Assembly: GCA_002687255.1 (NCBI GenBank)
Contig: NYZR01000005.1
Location: forward strand, 1 to 16,787
From: Candidatus Pacearchaeota archaeon
GTDB lineage: Archaea; Nanobdellota; Nanobdellia; Pacearchaeales; GW2011-AR1
Direction of reading: 5' to 3'
DNA length: 16,787 nucleotides
Shown piece after piece: positions 1 to 7,608 of the stretch (its first letter is position 1; the number at the start of each line of letters is the position of its first letter). A program made the position numbers and the translations under genes. The notes below the pieces were generated by a model. That model made no database searches. It was not told the DNA's origin and saw nothing but the letters and a program-made list of their open reading frames with translations.

Positions 1-207
1 GCCGCTGGATTCAAGGAAACTATTCTTCCCAACAAAACAGGAATCCTCATTCCTTCTTCAAAACCTGAAGCTATAGAAAAAGGCGTCCGTTCTCTAACTG
101 CAAAAAAAGCAAAAAGCATGCGAAAAGCCTGTGAAGCTCGTGCTCGGCAATTCTCGAACGAAGTTTATGTTGAAGGCATCTTGAATGCCTTGGAGCAAGA
201 AAAATGA
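1..207 (+). CDS. GT4-family glycosyltransferase, C-terminal end (partial)
   Basis: The reading frame is open from the first base to TGA at 205-207 and gives 68 residues, the tail of a gene that starts outside the window. The segment AGFKETILPNKTGILIPS matches the donor-binding end of GT4 (GT-B fold) glycosyltransferases, where a Gly-rich turn, a Glu and a TG(I/L)L(I/V) strand contact the nucleotide sugar. A charged helical tail follows, as is usual in this family. It ends in an ATGA overlap with the FkbM methyltransferase gene, so the two are probably translationally coupled and act in the same glycan pathway. Donor and acceptor cannot be inferred from the fragment. Confidence 0.7.
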   Translation, partial: AAGFKETILPNKTGILIPSSKPEAIEKGVRSLTAKKAKSMRKACEARARQFSNEVYVEGILNALEQEK

Positions 208-956
208 GGCCCATCAAAACATTCCGAGAAACCAAACGCCTTTTCAAGCAGCCGTTTAAGGTCCTAGCACTCTGGAAAAAATTCTACAAAAAACCCTCAA
301 TAATAAAGCTCCACAACGGCCTCAAATTCAATGTCCGTCCAGGGATTCCAGACATCCAAATGATCAAAGAAGTTTTCCAAGATAAACAGTATCACGAGGC
401 CCTACAAGCACTTCCAAAAAAAGCAATAATCCTAGACCTCGGAGCAAACATAGGAACATTTACTACTTTGGCAGCAAAAAATCAGAACACGAAAAAGGTC
501 TACGCCTACGAACCATTCCCAGAAAACACAGCACTCCTCGTAAGAAATATCGCCATGAACGATCTCAACGAAAAAGTCAGCATCAACGCAGAAGCAGTCT
601 CAGGAAAATCAGGCACAACAAAATTCTACCTGAATCATAAGGGCCCAGCAACCCATTCCCTACATAACAAAACCGGAAAGAGCATCACAGTCCCCACAAT
701 CTCTCTTTCACAAATCCTCAAAAAACAAAAAATCAAAAAAGTCGATCTCCTAAAATTAGACGTCGAAGGGGCCGAAGAAGATATCCTTTTCAACACCACA
801 AAGACAGATCTCAAGAAGATCAAACATATCGTTATGGAATATCACCCCAACATAAACCTCAACAAACTCCTCACGTTCCTCAAAAAGAACAACTTCCAAG
901 TTTCTCATCGGGCTTCAAACGAACCAGGCATAGGCATCATCGACGCTCGAAAATAA
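204..956 (+). CDS. FkbM-family SAM-dependent methyltransferase
   Basis: A 250-residue class I methyltransferase. Residues 78-86 (DLGANIGTF) form the SAM-binding motif I, YAYEPFPEN at 100-108 is the acidic strand 2 that binds the ribose, and LLKLDVEGAEEDIL at 182-195 is the hallmark of the FkbM family. Known members O-methylate sugars or polyketides, so methylation of a glycan residue is the likely role here (inference from neighbours). The basic N-terminal 30 residues have no membrane segment. The start overlaps the preceding stop as ATGA, and a GGAG at 192-195 sits 8 bases upstream, which supports this start. The last 20 bases overlap the convergent membrane gene on the other strand. Confidence 0.9.
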   Translation: MRPIKTFRETKRLFKQPFKVLALWKKFYKKPSIIKLHNGLKFNVRPGIPDIQMIKEVFQDKQYHEALQALPKKAIILDLGANIGTFTTLAAKNQNTKKVYAYEPFPENTALLVRNIAMNDLNEKVSINAEAVSGKSGTTKFYLNHKGPATHSLHNKTGKSITVPTISLSQILKKQKIKKVDLLKLDVEGAEEDILFNTTKTDLKKIKHIVMEYHPNINLNKLLTFLKKNNFQVSHRASNEPGIGIIDARK

Positions 957-2607
957 TTTCATCCCCAAACCTCTGCACTTCAACAAAACCATCGGGAACC
1001 AACTTATCTCCCATCAAATAGGAAACACCTCGTTCGGCAATATACCGTTCAGTCCAACCTTCTCTGAAAGCAACCTCCGCTTCCCGATTGACCACACCAT
1101 CCAAATTAACTGTCTCCCGCTCCGAGAAGTAAGCCACAATCCCCGCATCGAACGCCCCCACAACAGTCCCCTCTACCGTATTCTCCCCAAGCCAGACGCC
1201 CGCATGATACATATCAACTTGCCATGGCATACTGGGGGTGCTCCAAAGAACAAAAATCTTCACCAACAAAACGAAGAATACAAAACCAATCATCAGGAAT
1301 CTCTTTTGTTTTAACAACGTCCGAAACAAGGGGGGAACAAGGAACAGCACCCCTATGAATAAAACCGAGAAAATATGCCAAGCTTGAACGAGCCAGAGAT
1401 ACGTCGTATAGAATAGGACATGCAATACAGCAAATCCCAAGAGATAGCCTTGTTCTCTCAACATCTTCCCTAACTCCCCTTCAGAAGAAAAACCACGCAG
1501 CCCTCCAATAGTCCCCACAAAACTCACAACCCCCAGACCAACTAACAAAGCCAACTGTGTTGCATCAGCGCTCAAACCCAAATTCGGCTCAGGAATCAAA
1601 GCAGCCAGGAACAAAGCCACACCAACCAACCACAACCAACTCCCCCGGCCCTCACGACTAGGACTCACAATCCTGAACAAAACACCAAGCATCAGTCCAA
1701 ACAGGGCCATACTTCCTAAATTATTCCCCACTTTCAAGGCATACTTCGTTAGAAATACACAGGCCTTCGTCACAAACAATCCCAAACTCCAAGGAACCAC
1801 ATGAGTCAAAGCATAAATTGCCCTACCACTATCTTGACTCACATGTCCCGTCAAAGACCAACTAAACCATAACCATGGCAACACGGTCAGCAGCGCAGCA
1901 AGTCCAACGGCAATTAACATGCCTAAACTCTTTCCTGCTCTAAGACCACGTTTCCTCCGAAGATGCCACCACGCATCAACCAATAAAGGCAGCCCCAACA
2001 AGACAAACTCCGTCCGAGCCCAGAAAAGTAGCCCCCAGAGAAAACCAAGACCAACAAGCTTCGCCCCAGTAAGATGCCGACCCCGTTTCACCTTGGCATA
2101 ACTTAATGCAAAAACCCCTAAGAAGAAAGCAGAAACCGAAGCCTCAACACCCATCAACATAATGAACAGTGTCCCCGGATTGAACAGCCAAAATGCAGCC
2201 GTCAATTTCGCAGTCCGATCAGAATAATACATAGAAACTAAGGAATACAATACCCAAGCAGTCAACACATCAAACACACTCAACATAACCAATGCAATAG
2301 TTTCATAAGCAACCACCCCACTCAGCAACTTAAAGAAAGGTAACAAGATCAGATAATACAATGGCTGAAAGCCGTTCGTAGTTACGACACCATCAAAACT
2401 CACAACACCCGATTCAACAACGTTCCGCATGATCTGCATCGCAATGAACCCGTCATCCGACATAATCTGAACGAGATGCTCAAGAGGAGTCACAAAAATC
2501 AACACAAACCTCAAAAGCAAACCAACACCTAACAGCGACAACAAAATCCTATCCAACTTCATCAAAAGACGATCCAATTTGACTATAAAAGGATTATCAA
2601 TGTCCAC
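937..2607 (-). CDS. GT-C fold membrane glycosyltransferase (ArnT/PMT-like)
   Basis: A 556-residue protein with about ten hydrophobic segments and a soluble C-terminal domain of about 95 residues. The first external loop holds SDDGF (50-54), the acidic motif where GT-C enzymes bind the lipid-phosphate sugar and catalyse, followed by TTNGFQPLY (76-84), common in archaeal and bacterial members. The C-terminal part has GAFDAGIVAYFSE and VNLDGVVN, also typical of this group. It should transfer a sugar from a polyprenyl-phosphate donor on the outer face of the membrane. The GTG start directly follows the TAA of the upstream gene, so the two form an operon. No clear SD is visible; an in-frame ATG at 2562 is an alternative but would trim the N-terminal region. 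Confidence 0.8.
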   Translation of the reverse strand: MDIDNPFIVKLDRLLMKLDRILLSLLGVGLLLRFVLIFVTPLEHLVQIMSDDGFIAMQIMRNVVESGVVSFDGVVTTNGFQPLYYLILLPFFKLLSGVVAYETIALVMLSVFDVLTAWVLYSLVSMYYSDRTAKLTAAFWLFNPGTLFIMLMGVEASVSAFFLGVFALSYAKVKRGRHLTGAKLVGLGFLWGLLFWARTEFVLLGLPLLVDAWWHLRRKRGLRAGKSLGMLIAVGLAALLTVLPWLWFSWSLTGHVSQDSGRAIYALTHVVPWSLGLFVTKACVFLTKYALKVGNNLGSMALFGLMLGVLFRIVSPSREGRGSWLWLVGVALFLAALIPEPNLGLSADATQLALLVGLGVVSFVGTIGGLRGFSSEGELGKMLREQGYLLGFAVLHVLFYTTYLWLVQAWHIFSVLFIGVLFLVPPLFRTLLKQKRFLMIGFVFFVLLVKIFVLWSTPSMPWQVDMYHAGVWLGENTVEGTVVGAFDAGIVAYFSERETVNLDGVVNREAEVAFREGWTERYIAERGVSYLMGDKLVPDGFVEVQRFGDEIIFERR

Positions 2608-3759
2608 TTATTGGGCAAGAATCTTCCTACTCACACCACACCACACTTTCATACAATCAGTAACTCTCAACATATACGTAAACTCAGGCTCCGCCAACTC
2701 TTCTCTCTTTCCCTCAACCCACATCCGCAACTTCTCCGCCAACTCTTCATACGCATCACAATAACTCTCTGTCCTCGTCAAAGTCACTTCCTCAAGAAAA
2801 TCACACAACTTCTCCGTCAACAACATCCCATTCATCTCAACCCGCAAGTCATCTAAAATATCATGCACGTTCCTTCTATGGGAACAGACAGGTCGACCGA
2901 TCGCCGCAGCATCCCCCATAGCATCAACAACTTTCTTCGCAAAGAACCCTGACCAGATGTCTCCAAATCTGTGAATCAAAAAGTTTCCCTCTCCCTGCTC
3001 ACTCATCAACACAAAATAATACGCTGGCAACACGTCCCGATGGAAGCACGTATTCTGGGTATTGATCGGACAACTTTGCCCAGTTCCTAAAACAAATTGT
3101 TGATCTCCTTGATTATACTTCTCTCCTTGCACAGGCAGTGTTAAACGAGTAATCGCATCCACATCAGGATCTTCAGTCCAGAGCCCAGCACTCAACGTAA
3201 TCCTCTTAGCATCTTCCTTTTCAAATCCTGCAAGAAACCGAACATCAAATGTATCCTTGAATCTCCGCTTATGTGGAAAGCCCCGAGGATACACAGGAAC
3301 AGGATAATTGAAATCCAACAACCGACAAATATTAACCCAATTGTTCTCGCTCTTAATGGTATGCAGCCGCTCGCTCGCTCCAACAACACTATGCGCCCCG
3401 TAAAAGTTCTCGTCCTTCAAGGGAAAGTTATCATCATCAATACTAATCACCCTCTCCGCCCCATGCTCCACAGCCCACAAATATCCAACGTTCCTCCGAT
3501 TATCAGACTTCCAAGGGATGATCGCAGCAACTTCAGGCCACTTAGCCAGATAAGCTTCCTGTTTTGCCACATCCAAATACTCAACGGTCAACCCTGCAGC
3601 TTGCACGTCGGCAATCACCTTCCGAGCGTTCTCATGTTCCTTCTGATCCCCCACAACAACCACACCAACCTTATCCAAGTTCCCAAACTTCTTCAGGTTC
3701 TCATGGTAATCCCAAAGAAACGTCGGCTCATTAATAGTCGTGCACACAATCCAATCCAT
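2608..3759 (-). CDS. STELLO/RGP-like nucleotide-sugar-binding protein
   Basis: A 383-residue soluble protein. The N-terminus (MDWIVCTTINEPT) is a GT-A type first strand. IDDDN at 107-111 is the metal/nucleotide-binding DDD motif. YPRGFPHKRR (157-166) resembles the RGYPFSLR region of plant reversibly glycosylated proteins / UDP-arabinopyranose mutases (GT75), whose arginines are needed for activity. FGDIWSG (265-271) matches their DDMWAG segment. The opening and the YLWAVEHGA segment (93-101) resemble the STELLO (DUF288) family. I therefore place it in the STELLO/RGP group, acting either as a glycosyltransferase or as a sugar mutase; the sequence does not decide which. It has its own TATA box 25.5 bases before the ATG and is first in a two-gene operon with the GT-C enzyme. 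Confidence 0.65.
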   Translation of the reverse strand: MDWIVCTTINEPTFLWDYHENLKKFGNLDKVGVVVVGDQKEHENARKVIADVQAAGLTVEYLDVAKQEAYLAKWPEVAAIIPWKSDNRRNVGYLWAVEHGAERVISIDDDNFPLKDENFYGAHSVVGASERLHTIKSENNWVNICRLLDFNYPVPVYPRGFPHKRRFKDTFDVRFLAGFEKEDAKRITLSAGLWTEDPDVDAITRLTLPVQGEKYNQGDQQFVLGTGQSCPINTQNTCFHRDVLPAYYFVLMSEQGEGNFLIHRFGDIWSGFFAKKVVDAMGDAAAIGRPVCSHRRNVHDILDDLRVEMNGMLLTEKLCDFLEEVTLTRTESYCDAYEELAEKLRMWVEGKREELAEPEFTYMLRVTDCMKVWCGVSRKILAQ

Positions 3760-3780
3760 CCCTCATCTTCTCATCAATGC

Positions 3781-3788
3781 CTTATAAA
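3781..3788 (-). promoter_or_regulatory. TATA box for the STELLO/RGP-like gene
   Basis: On the minus strand this reads TTTATAAG, centred 25.5 bases before the ATG at 3759. Archaeal transcription starts about 25 bases after the box centre, so the transcript should begin at the A of the start codon (leaderless). The same spacing is seen at six other genes in this window. Confidence 0.65.
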
Positions 3789-3815
3789 GTTCATGCCACT
3801 CAAACATATATAATC

Positions 3816-4658
3816 CTAAGAAACCTGGGGAGCAACCGCTCTGAGCGGGACAGGAGCAAGCACCTCAAGCGCCTCTGCTTTACCAGACCCCTCATCACCA
3901 TCCAAAGCTTTATGATAAGCCTTCAATCCTTCAGCATCATAATATTGCTTCAAGATCTCAGCAGCTGCTTGTAAATTTGCCTTCCCTCCAAACTTATCAG
4001 CCCCCGCCCACGCTTGCTCTTCAGTAAAGGCGGCAGGAAATTTAGGAGGCTCATCAATGGCATACTTATGTAAACGATCAATCTCTTCAACCAAAACCTC
4101 AGCAGCGACATCGGTCCGCCCCCCATGCATGCTAAGAAACTCTTCCCAACCTCCAGGACCCGCATTTATCATATAAACCTTATTTTCCTTTCCTGCCCTC
4201 TCAACAGCACCTTTTAATGTCGCCTTAGATCTTTGTGGCAATGCAGCAGCTTCATAGCCAACAAGCGTTGCCTCAGGATCAACCTGCTCAGCAACCCATT
4301 CCATATTCCCTCTCGTGTGCTCGCCTTCGACATATGTCGTGACACGTTCCTCATCGAGTTCCGAACCCTGTTCGACCAAATACTCAAGAACTTCAGGAGC
4401 CTCACCACCAAGTTCTCTTGCTCGAGCACTGGATCTAGTTCCAACTCCTCCTGCAAGAAATACAGGGGCCTCAGCATATTTCCTTGTTAAAATCTCAAGA
4501 GCACCAGCAGCATGTCTGTTATACCAATTACTAGAGTTAGCGATGGCAACGTTCTGATCGTCATCGGGTAATTCAGAGATATCACTCTGACTCAAAAAAG
4601 CATACAGCATGCCTGCAATTTTGCTCGCTTCATCGTCCCATTCCTTAACTTCAGCCAT
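3816..4658 (-). CDS. DUF218/YdcF-like protein, soluble
   Basis: 280 residues if it starts at the ATG at 4658. The longer start at 4679 is less likely, because a TATA box (4680-4687) abuts it and lies exactly 25.5 bases from 4658. Residues 36-70 hold a strand (NVAIANSS), a helix and PVFLAGGVG, followed by a helix and VEGEHTRGNMEW (110-121). This order resembles the DUF218 family (YdcF, SanA), in which a GG-containing loop and an E-x-x-(S/H)-x-x-T-x-x-N segment line the pocket. Those proteins have been linked to SAM binding or envelope integrity, but their reaction is not known. No signal peptide or membrane segment is visible, so it is probably cytoplasmic. The C-terminal third is Ala-rich and not recognised. 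It is transcribed alone; a link to the glycan genes is only by position. Confidence 0.6.
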   Translation of the reverse strand: MAEVKEWDDEASKIAGMLYAFLSQSDISELPDDDQNVAIANSSNWYNRHAAGALEILTRKYAEAPVFLAGGVGTRSSARARELGGEAPEVLEYLVEQGSELDEERVTTYVEGEHTRGNMEWVAEQVDPEATLVGYEAAALPQRSKATLKGAVERAGKENKVYMINAGPGGWEEFLSMHGGRTDVAAEVLVEEIDRLHKYAIDEPPKFPAAFTEEQAWAGADKFGGKANLQAAAEILKQYYDAEGLKAYHKALDGDEGSGKAEALEVLAPVPLRAVAPQVS

Positions 4659-4679
4659 ACAAAACCCAATTTTCTTCAT

Positions 4680-4687
4680 TATTTAAA
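4680..4687 (-). promoter_or_regulatory. TATA box for the DUF218-like gene
   Basis: The minus strand reads TTTAAATA here. It touches the upstream ATG at 4679 and is too close to serve it, but its centre lies 25.5 bases from the in-frame ATG at 4658, the same leaderless spacing as other genes in the window. This decides the start in favour of 4658. Confidence 0.6.
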
Positions 4688-4721
4688 CATTTGGATACCG
4701 GGAAAAATCACCAAAATAATC

Positions 4722-4729
4722 CTTAAATC
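4722..4729 (+). promoter_or_regulatory. Possible TATA box for a non-coding transcript or leader
   Basis: CTTAAATC lies inside a 17-base segment (4715-4731) that is repeated with 15 matches at 4833-4849, where it forms the promoter of the 4878 gene. Transcription would start near 4749-4751. No ATG occurs on the + strand between there and 4878, so the product would be a non-coding RNA or a leader of about 127 bases. The last base of the box is weaker than in the downstream copy. Confidence 0.35.
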
Positions 4730-4749
4730 CGTAGCTTTACCAAGCGAGG

Positions 4750-4836
4750 ATCCTGGGATCGTCGTTAAGAACGGCAATATCCGAAGCTGCGTTCCAAGAG
4801 TGTGAGCAGCGAGGGGCTGTTGTAAGAAGCACAACA
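4750..4836 (+). ncRNA. Candidate structured RNA or structured 5' leader
   Basis: This gene-free segment is richer in G than its surroundings and can fold into three hairpins. Hairpin A pairs GTCGTT (4761-4766) with AACGGC (4770-4775) and is closed by GGAT (4756-4759) with ATCC (4779-4782). Hairpin B pairs GCTGC (4786-4790) with GCAGC (4806-4810) around a 15-base loop. Hairpin C pairs TGTTGT (4818-4823) with ACAACA (4831-4836). A TATA-like box stands about 25 bases upstream. I see no tRNA pattern, C/D boxes or other known RNA family. It could be an independent small RNA, or a structured leader of the SDR operon. Folding was judged by eye only. Confidence 0.3.
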
Positions 4837-4839
4837 ATC

Positions 4840-4847
4840 CTTAAATA
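4840..4847 (+). promoter_or_regulatory. TATA box for the SDR-GT2 operon
   Basis: CTTAAATA, a strong archaeal TATA form. Its centre is 34.5 bases before the ATG at 4878, which predicts a short untranslated leader of about 9 bases, unlike the leaderless units elsewhere in the window. The intervening DNA is C-rich and has no SD. Confidence 0.6.
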
Positions 4848-4877
4848 CGCCCACATCCCCCCTTTCACAACAAAAAG

Positions 4878-5843
4878 ATGACACAAAAAATACTAGTAAC
4901 TGGGGGTGCAGGCTACGTCGGCTCAACCCTGGTCCCTCAACTCTTAGAGGCAGGACACAGGGTCACTGTGCTCGATAGCCTCATGTATAATAATTTCCAA
5001 ACGTTCTTAACACAAGTCCAAGGATATCCCATCATTTCACACCCCAATTTCACCGGCTTCGTCAAAGGAGATATCCGAGACGCAGAGATTGTAAAACAGC
5101 TGATGCCAAAGCACGACATGGTCATCCATCTAGCTGCAATTGTCGGCGCCCCAGCATGTGACAAACACAGAGAACAGGCAGAGACCGTCAATCTCGGAGG
5201 GACACTCAATCTGCTCAAACACAAACAAGAGGGTCAGAAATTCATCTTCGCTTCAACAGGGAGCAACTATGGAAAAGTCGACACAATCTGCACAGAAGAA
5301 ACACCTCTCAATCCCCTTTCCGTCTACGGGAAAACAAAAACAGAAGCAGAAAAAGCAGTAATGGAACACAACGGGATAGCCTATAGATTTGCAACAGCAT
5401 TCGGCCTTGCTCCCAGACTCAGACTAGATCTCATGGTCAACGACTTCATTTTCCAAGCAGTCAAGAATCGCCATTTGGACGTCTTCGAAAGTGATTTCAA
5501 AAGAACATTCATTCATGTCAGAGACATGGCAAAAGCATTCCTATTTGGCGTCCAAAACTATGATAACATGAAGGGCCACGCTTTCAATGTTGGAGATAAC
5601 AAACTCAATTACACAAAGAGAGAGATCGCTGAAATGATCAAACAAAAAGTTCCGGAGATGCGTCTTTGGTATAATGAGAAACTAGGCTCCGACCCAGATC
5701 AAAGAAACTACGAAGTGTCTTACAAGAAGATCCAAGGCATCGGCCCAGGGTTCTTCACAGACATCTCAATGGAACAAGGAATGGACGAGCTCATCAAGAC
5801 TGTGCAGCACATCGAAATTCATAATCCCTACAATAATCTCTAA
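4878..5843 (+). CDS. Extended SDR sugar-nucleotide epimerase/dehydratase
   Basis: A 321-residue NAD(P)-dependent enzyme. TGGAGYVG at 8-15 is the Rossmann GxxGxxG motif. ASTGSNYG at 125-132 supplies the catalytic Ser/Thr, and Y150/K154 in YGKTK form the catalytic YxxxK pair. RTFIHVRD at 209-216 is the conserved substrate-domain segment of the family. It is cytoplasmic and should act on a nucleotide sugar by oxidation at C4 followed by epimerisation, dehydration or reduction; the substrate cannot be read from the sequence. It is the first gene of a plus-strand operon and is followed after one base by a second SDR enzyme, so the two may catalyse successive steps. Confidence 0.85.
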   Translation: MTQKILVTGGAGYVGSTLVPQLLEAGHRVTVLDSLMYNNFQTFLTQVQGYPIISHPNFTGFVKGDIRDAEIVKQLMPKHDMVIHLAAIVGAPACDKHREQAETVNLGGTLNLLKHKQEGQKFIFASTGSNYGKVDTICTEETPLNPLSVYGKTKTEAEKAVMEHNGIAYRFATAFGLAPRLRLDLMVNDFIFQAVKNRHLDVFESDFKRTFIHVRDMAKAFLFGVQNYDNMKGHAFNVGDNKLNYTKREIAEMIKQKVPEMRLWYNEKLGSDPDQRNYEVSYKKIQGIGPGFFTDISMEQGMDELIKTVQHIEIHNPYNNL

Positions 5844-5844
5844 A

Positions 5845-6828
5845 ATGGATCTCTACCACAAAACTGTCATCATCACCGGGGGGGCAGGATTCTTAGGGAA
5901 GCGCATCGTGCAAGAACTTCAGGATCAAGGGGCCAAAGTTCTTATTCCAAGAAAAAGTCAAGTAGATTTTACAAACTTCGATCAAACAAAAACATTTATC
6001 AACACACATCCCGCAGACATCATTATCCATTCCGCCGCCCTTTACGGAGGTCTCGGAATTAACGAAAGAATGCCTGCAGAGATTTATGATATTAACACTC
6101 GAATGTTGCTCAATCTATTTAAGGCAAGCATCGATGAAAATGGTAAGCCCAAATTTGAAAAGTTCGTCACCATCGGCTCTGCCTGTGCCTATCCAAGCAT
6201 TCTCGGAACAAACATGTCTGAAGAAAAAATGTGGGATGGCCCCGTCGACAAAAGTGTCCAGAACTATGGGGAAGTCAAGAAAGCCATGGAAACTCTCGGT
6301 CATGTCTACAGAAACCAATACGGTCTCAAGTCCATCCATCTTCCCTTGGCAACCATGTATGGGGAGGGAGACACTTTCAATCCAGACCGTTCACATGTTC
6401 CTGCTGCGATGATCCGACGCTTCGTAGAGGCCGTCCAGAGCAATAAGACAGAAGAGGAACTCTGGGGCGTCCCAGATACTGTCCGAGAATTCATGTATGT
6501 CGGAGACGCAGCACAAGGGATAGTCAAAGCTATTAAGGAATTTGATGGAGATCCCAACACGGAAGACCAATCAAAATACACACTCAACATTGGCACAGGA
6601 AAGGGAACAACGATAGATGAACTTGCCAAAACTGCAGCACAACTTGCAGGCTATCAAGGAACAATCAGCTATAACGGCCGTTCCCCCGGACAGAAGGAAA
6701 AAGCACTTAACGTCCAGAGGATACAAAAACTTTTAAACTGGACCACACCAACGTCATTACAAGATGGTCTCCAAAAAACAATCACCTGGTATCAGGCCAA
6801 CAAAGAACATGCAGACCAAAGATTCTAA
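5845..6828 (+). CDS. GDP-L-fucose synthase-like SDR epimerase/reductase
   Basis: A 327-residue extended SDR. TGGAGFLG (11-18) binds NAD(P). GSACAYP (111-117) resembles the GSSCIYP of GDP-fucose synthase, keeping its active-site Cys as C114. YGEVK gives the catalytic Y141 and K145. SHVPAAMIRRF (183-193) matches the family's SHVIPALIRRF, keeping the His (H184) and an Arg eight residues later (R192); REFMYVGD (214-221) also fits. These points favour a GDP-4-keto-6-deoxyhexose 3,5-epimerase/4-reductase or a close relative. The partner GDP-mannose 4,6-dehydratase is not in the window, so the exact substrate is uncertain. It starts one base after the stop of the first SDR gene with no visible SD, so translation is probably coupled. 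Confidence 0.75.
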   Translation: MDLYHKTVIITGGAGFLGKRIVQELQDQGAKVLIPRKSQVDFTNFDQTKTFINTHPADIIIHSAALYGGLGINERMPAEIYDINTRMLLNLFKASIDENGKPKFEKFVTIGSACAYPSILGTNMSEEKMWDGPVDKSVQNYGEVKKAMETLGHVYRNQYGLKSIHLPLATMYGEGDTFNPDRSHVPAAMIRRFVEAVQSNKTEEELWGVPDTVREFMYVGDAAQGIVKAIKEFDGDPNTEDQSKYTLNIGTGKGTTIDELAKTAAQLAGYQGTISYNGRSPGQKEKALNVQRIQKLLNWTTPTSLQDGLQKTITWYQANKEHADQRF

Positions 6829-7585
6829 TCTATTAAGCGTAGGAGTCATACTTCCCGTATTCGATGAAACAGATTCCATCTCGGAAGTAACTGGAAAGCT
6901 TGAACAAGCTCTCGGGCCCCACTTAGAAGAGATCCTAATTATTGTTTCTCCAAAATCACAAGACGAAACAAAGAAGATCTGCGCCGAACTAGCAAAGAAG
7001 AAAAATATCAGAATGGAAATACAAGAAGATAATCCTGGCCTGGGTCCTGCAATTAAACAGGGAATGGCCTCCTTGAAAGGTAGTGGTGCCATTCTCTGGA
7101 TTGACAGCGATGGAGAAGCAGACCCTGCAACAGCAAAGCTCATGGTTGAAGCAATGGTCAGAAAAAATGCAGATCTTGTTGTTGCTTCCCGCTGGCTCAA
7201 CGGCCGTGCAGGCTTCATCGGCTATGACAATACAAAATTCTTCCTCAACTACTGGTTCAGAAACATACTCAAGGTGATCTTCATGACGCCCCTGTCTGAA
7301 CTGACATACGGCTACAAGCTCTTTCGAAATAAGCCCATCCTACAACAAATGAACTGGGAATCTCGTTGGCACGACATCGCAACAGAAACCACGCTCAAGC
7401 CACTGGTCTTTGGCTTTAAGCCAGCACAAGTCCCCACAGTCTGGACAAAAAGAAAAGAAGGAGTTTCAAAGAACCCCTTCAAAAATAACTTCCGTTATGT
7501 CTACCGAGCAGCCCAGATCAGACTCCTTTCCCTTACAAGGGCTGGCAGAAGAAAGATGCTGAAGCCAAGATCCACAAACCTTTAA
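6809..7585 (+). CDS. Family 2 glycosyltransferase (GT-A), soluble
   Basis: 258 residues from the ATG at 6809. The first strand (VGVILPVFDE, 11-20) opens a GT2 domain, and IDSDGEADP (98-106) carries the DxD-type motif (D99, D101) that binds metal and nucleotide sugar. ELTYGYKLF (164-172) fits the acceptor side of polyprenyl-phosphate-mannose-synthase-type GT2 proteins, but the C-terminal membrane helices seen in the larger relatives are absent. It acts at the cytoplasmic face. An upstream in-frame ATG at 6764 would add 15 residues outside the fold and overlap the previous gene by 65 bases. Starting at 6809 the overlap is 20 bases, and the gene remains in the SDR operon. Confidence 0.8.
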   Translation: MQTKDSNLLSVGVILPVFDETDSISEVTGKLEQALGPHLEEILIIVSPKSQDETKKICAELAKKKNIRMEIQEDNPGLGPAIKQGMASLKGSGAILWIDSDGEADPATAKLMVEAMVRKNADLVVASRWLNGRAGFIGYDNTKFFLNYWFRNILKVIFMTPLSELTYGYKLFRNKPILQQMNWESRWHDIATETTLKPLVFGFKPAQVPTVWTKRKEGVSKNPFKNNFRYVYRAAQIRLLSLTRAGRRKMLKPRSTNL

Positions 7586-7587
7586 AA
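7580..7587 (+). promoter_or_regulatory. TATA box embedded in the GT2 stop codon
   Basis: CTTTAAAA contains the TAA stop of the GT2 gene (7583-7585). Its centre is 25.5 bases before the ATG at 7609, so the methyltransferase gene can be transcribed alone as a leaderless message as well as by read-through from the operon. Confidence 0.5.
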
Positions 7588-7608
7588 CTCCTTTCTCTCA
7601 AGAACCTC

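Noticed and set aside
3805..3811. ATATATA as a second promoter
   Set aside because: On the minus strand it is about 49 bases from the 3759 start, while TTTATAAG has the right spacing; on the plus strand it would read into antisense of the DUF218-like gene with no ORF.
2579..3974. Several + strand open frames antisense to the GT-C and STELLO/RGP-like genes (for example 2611-2856 and 3271-3813)
   Set aside because: They have Pro/Thr/Asn/His-rich low-complexity translations, no recognisable domains and no promoter or SD; they arise from the C/A skew opposite well-supported genes.
6764..6808. Upstream ATG for the GT2 gene
   Set aside because: It adds 15 residues before the first strand of the fold and needs a 65-base overlap with the previous gene.
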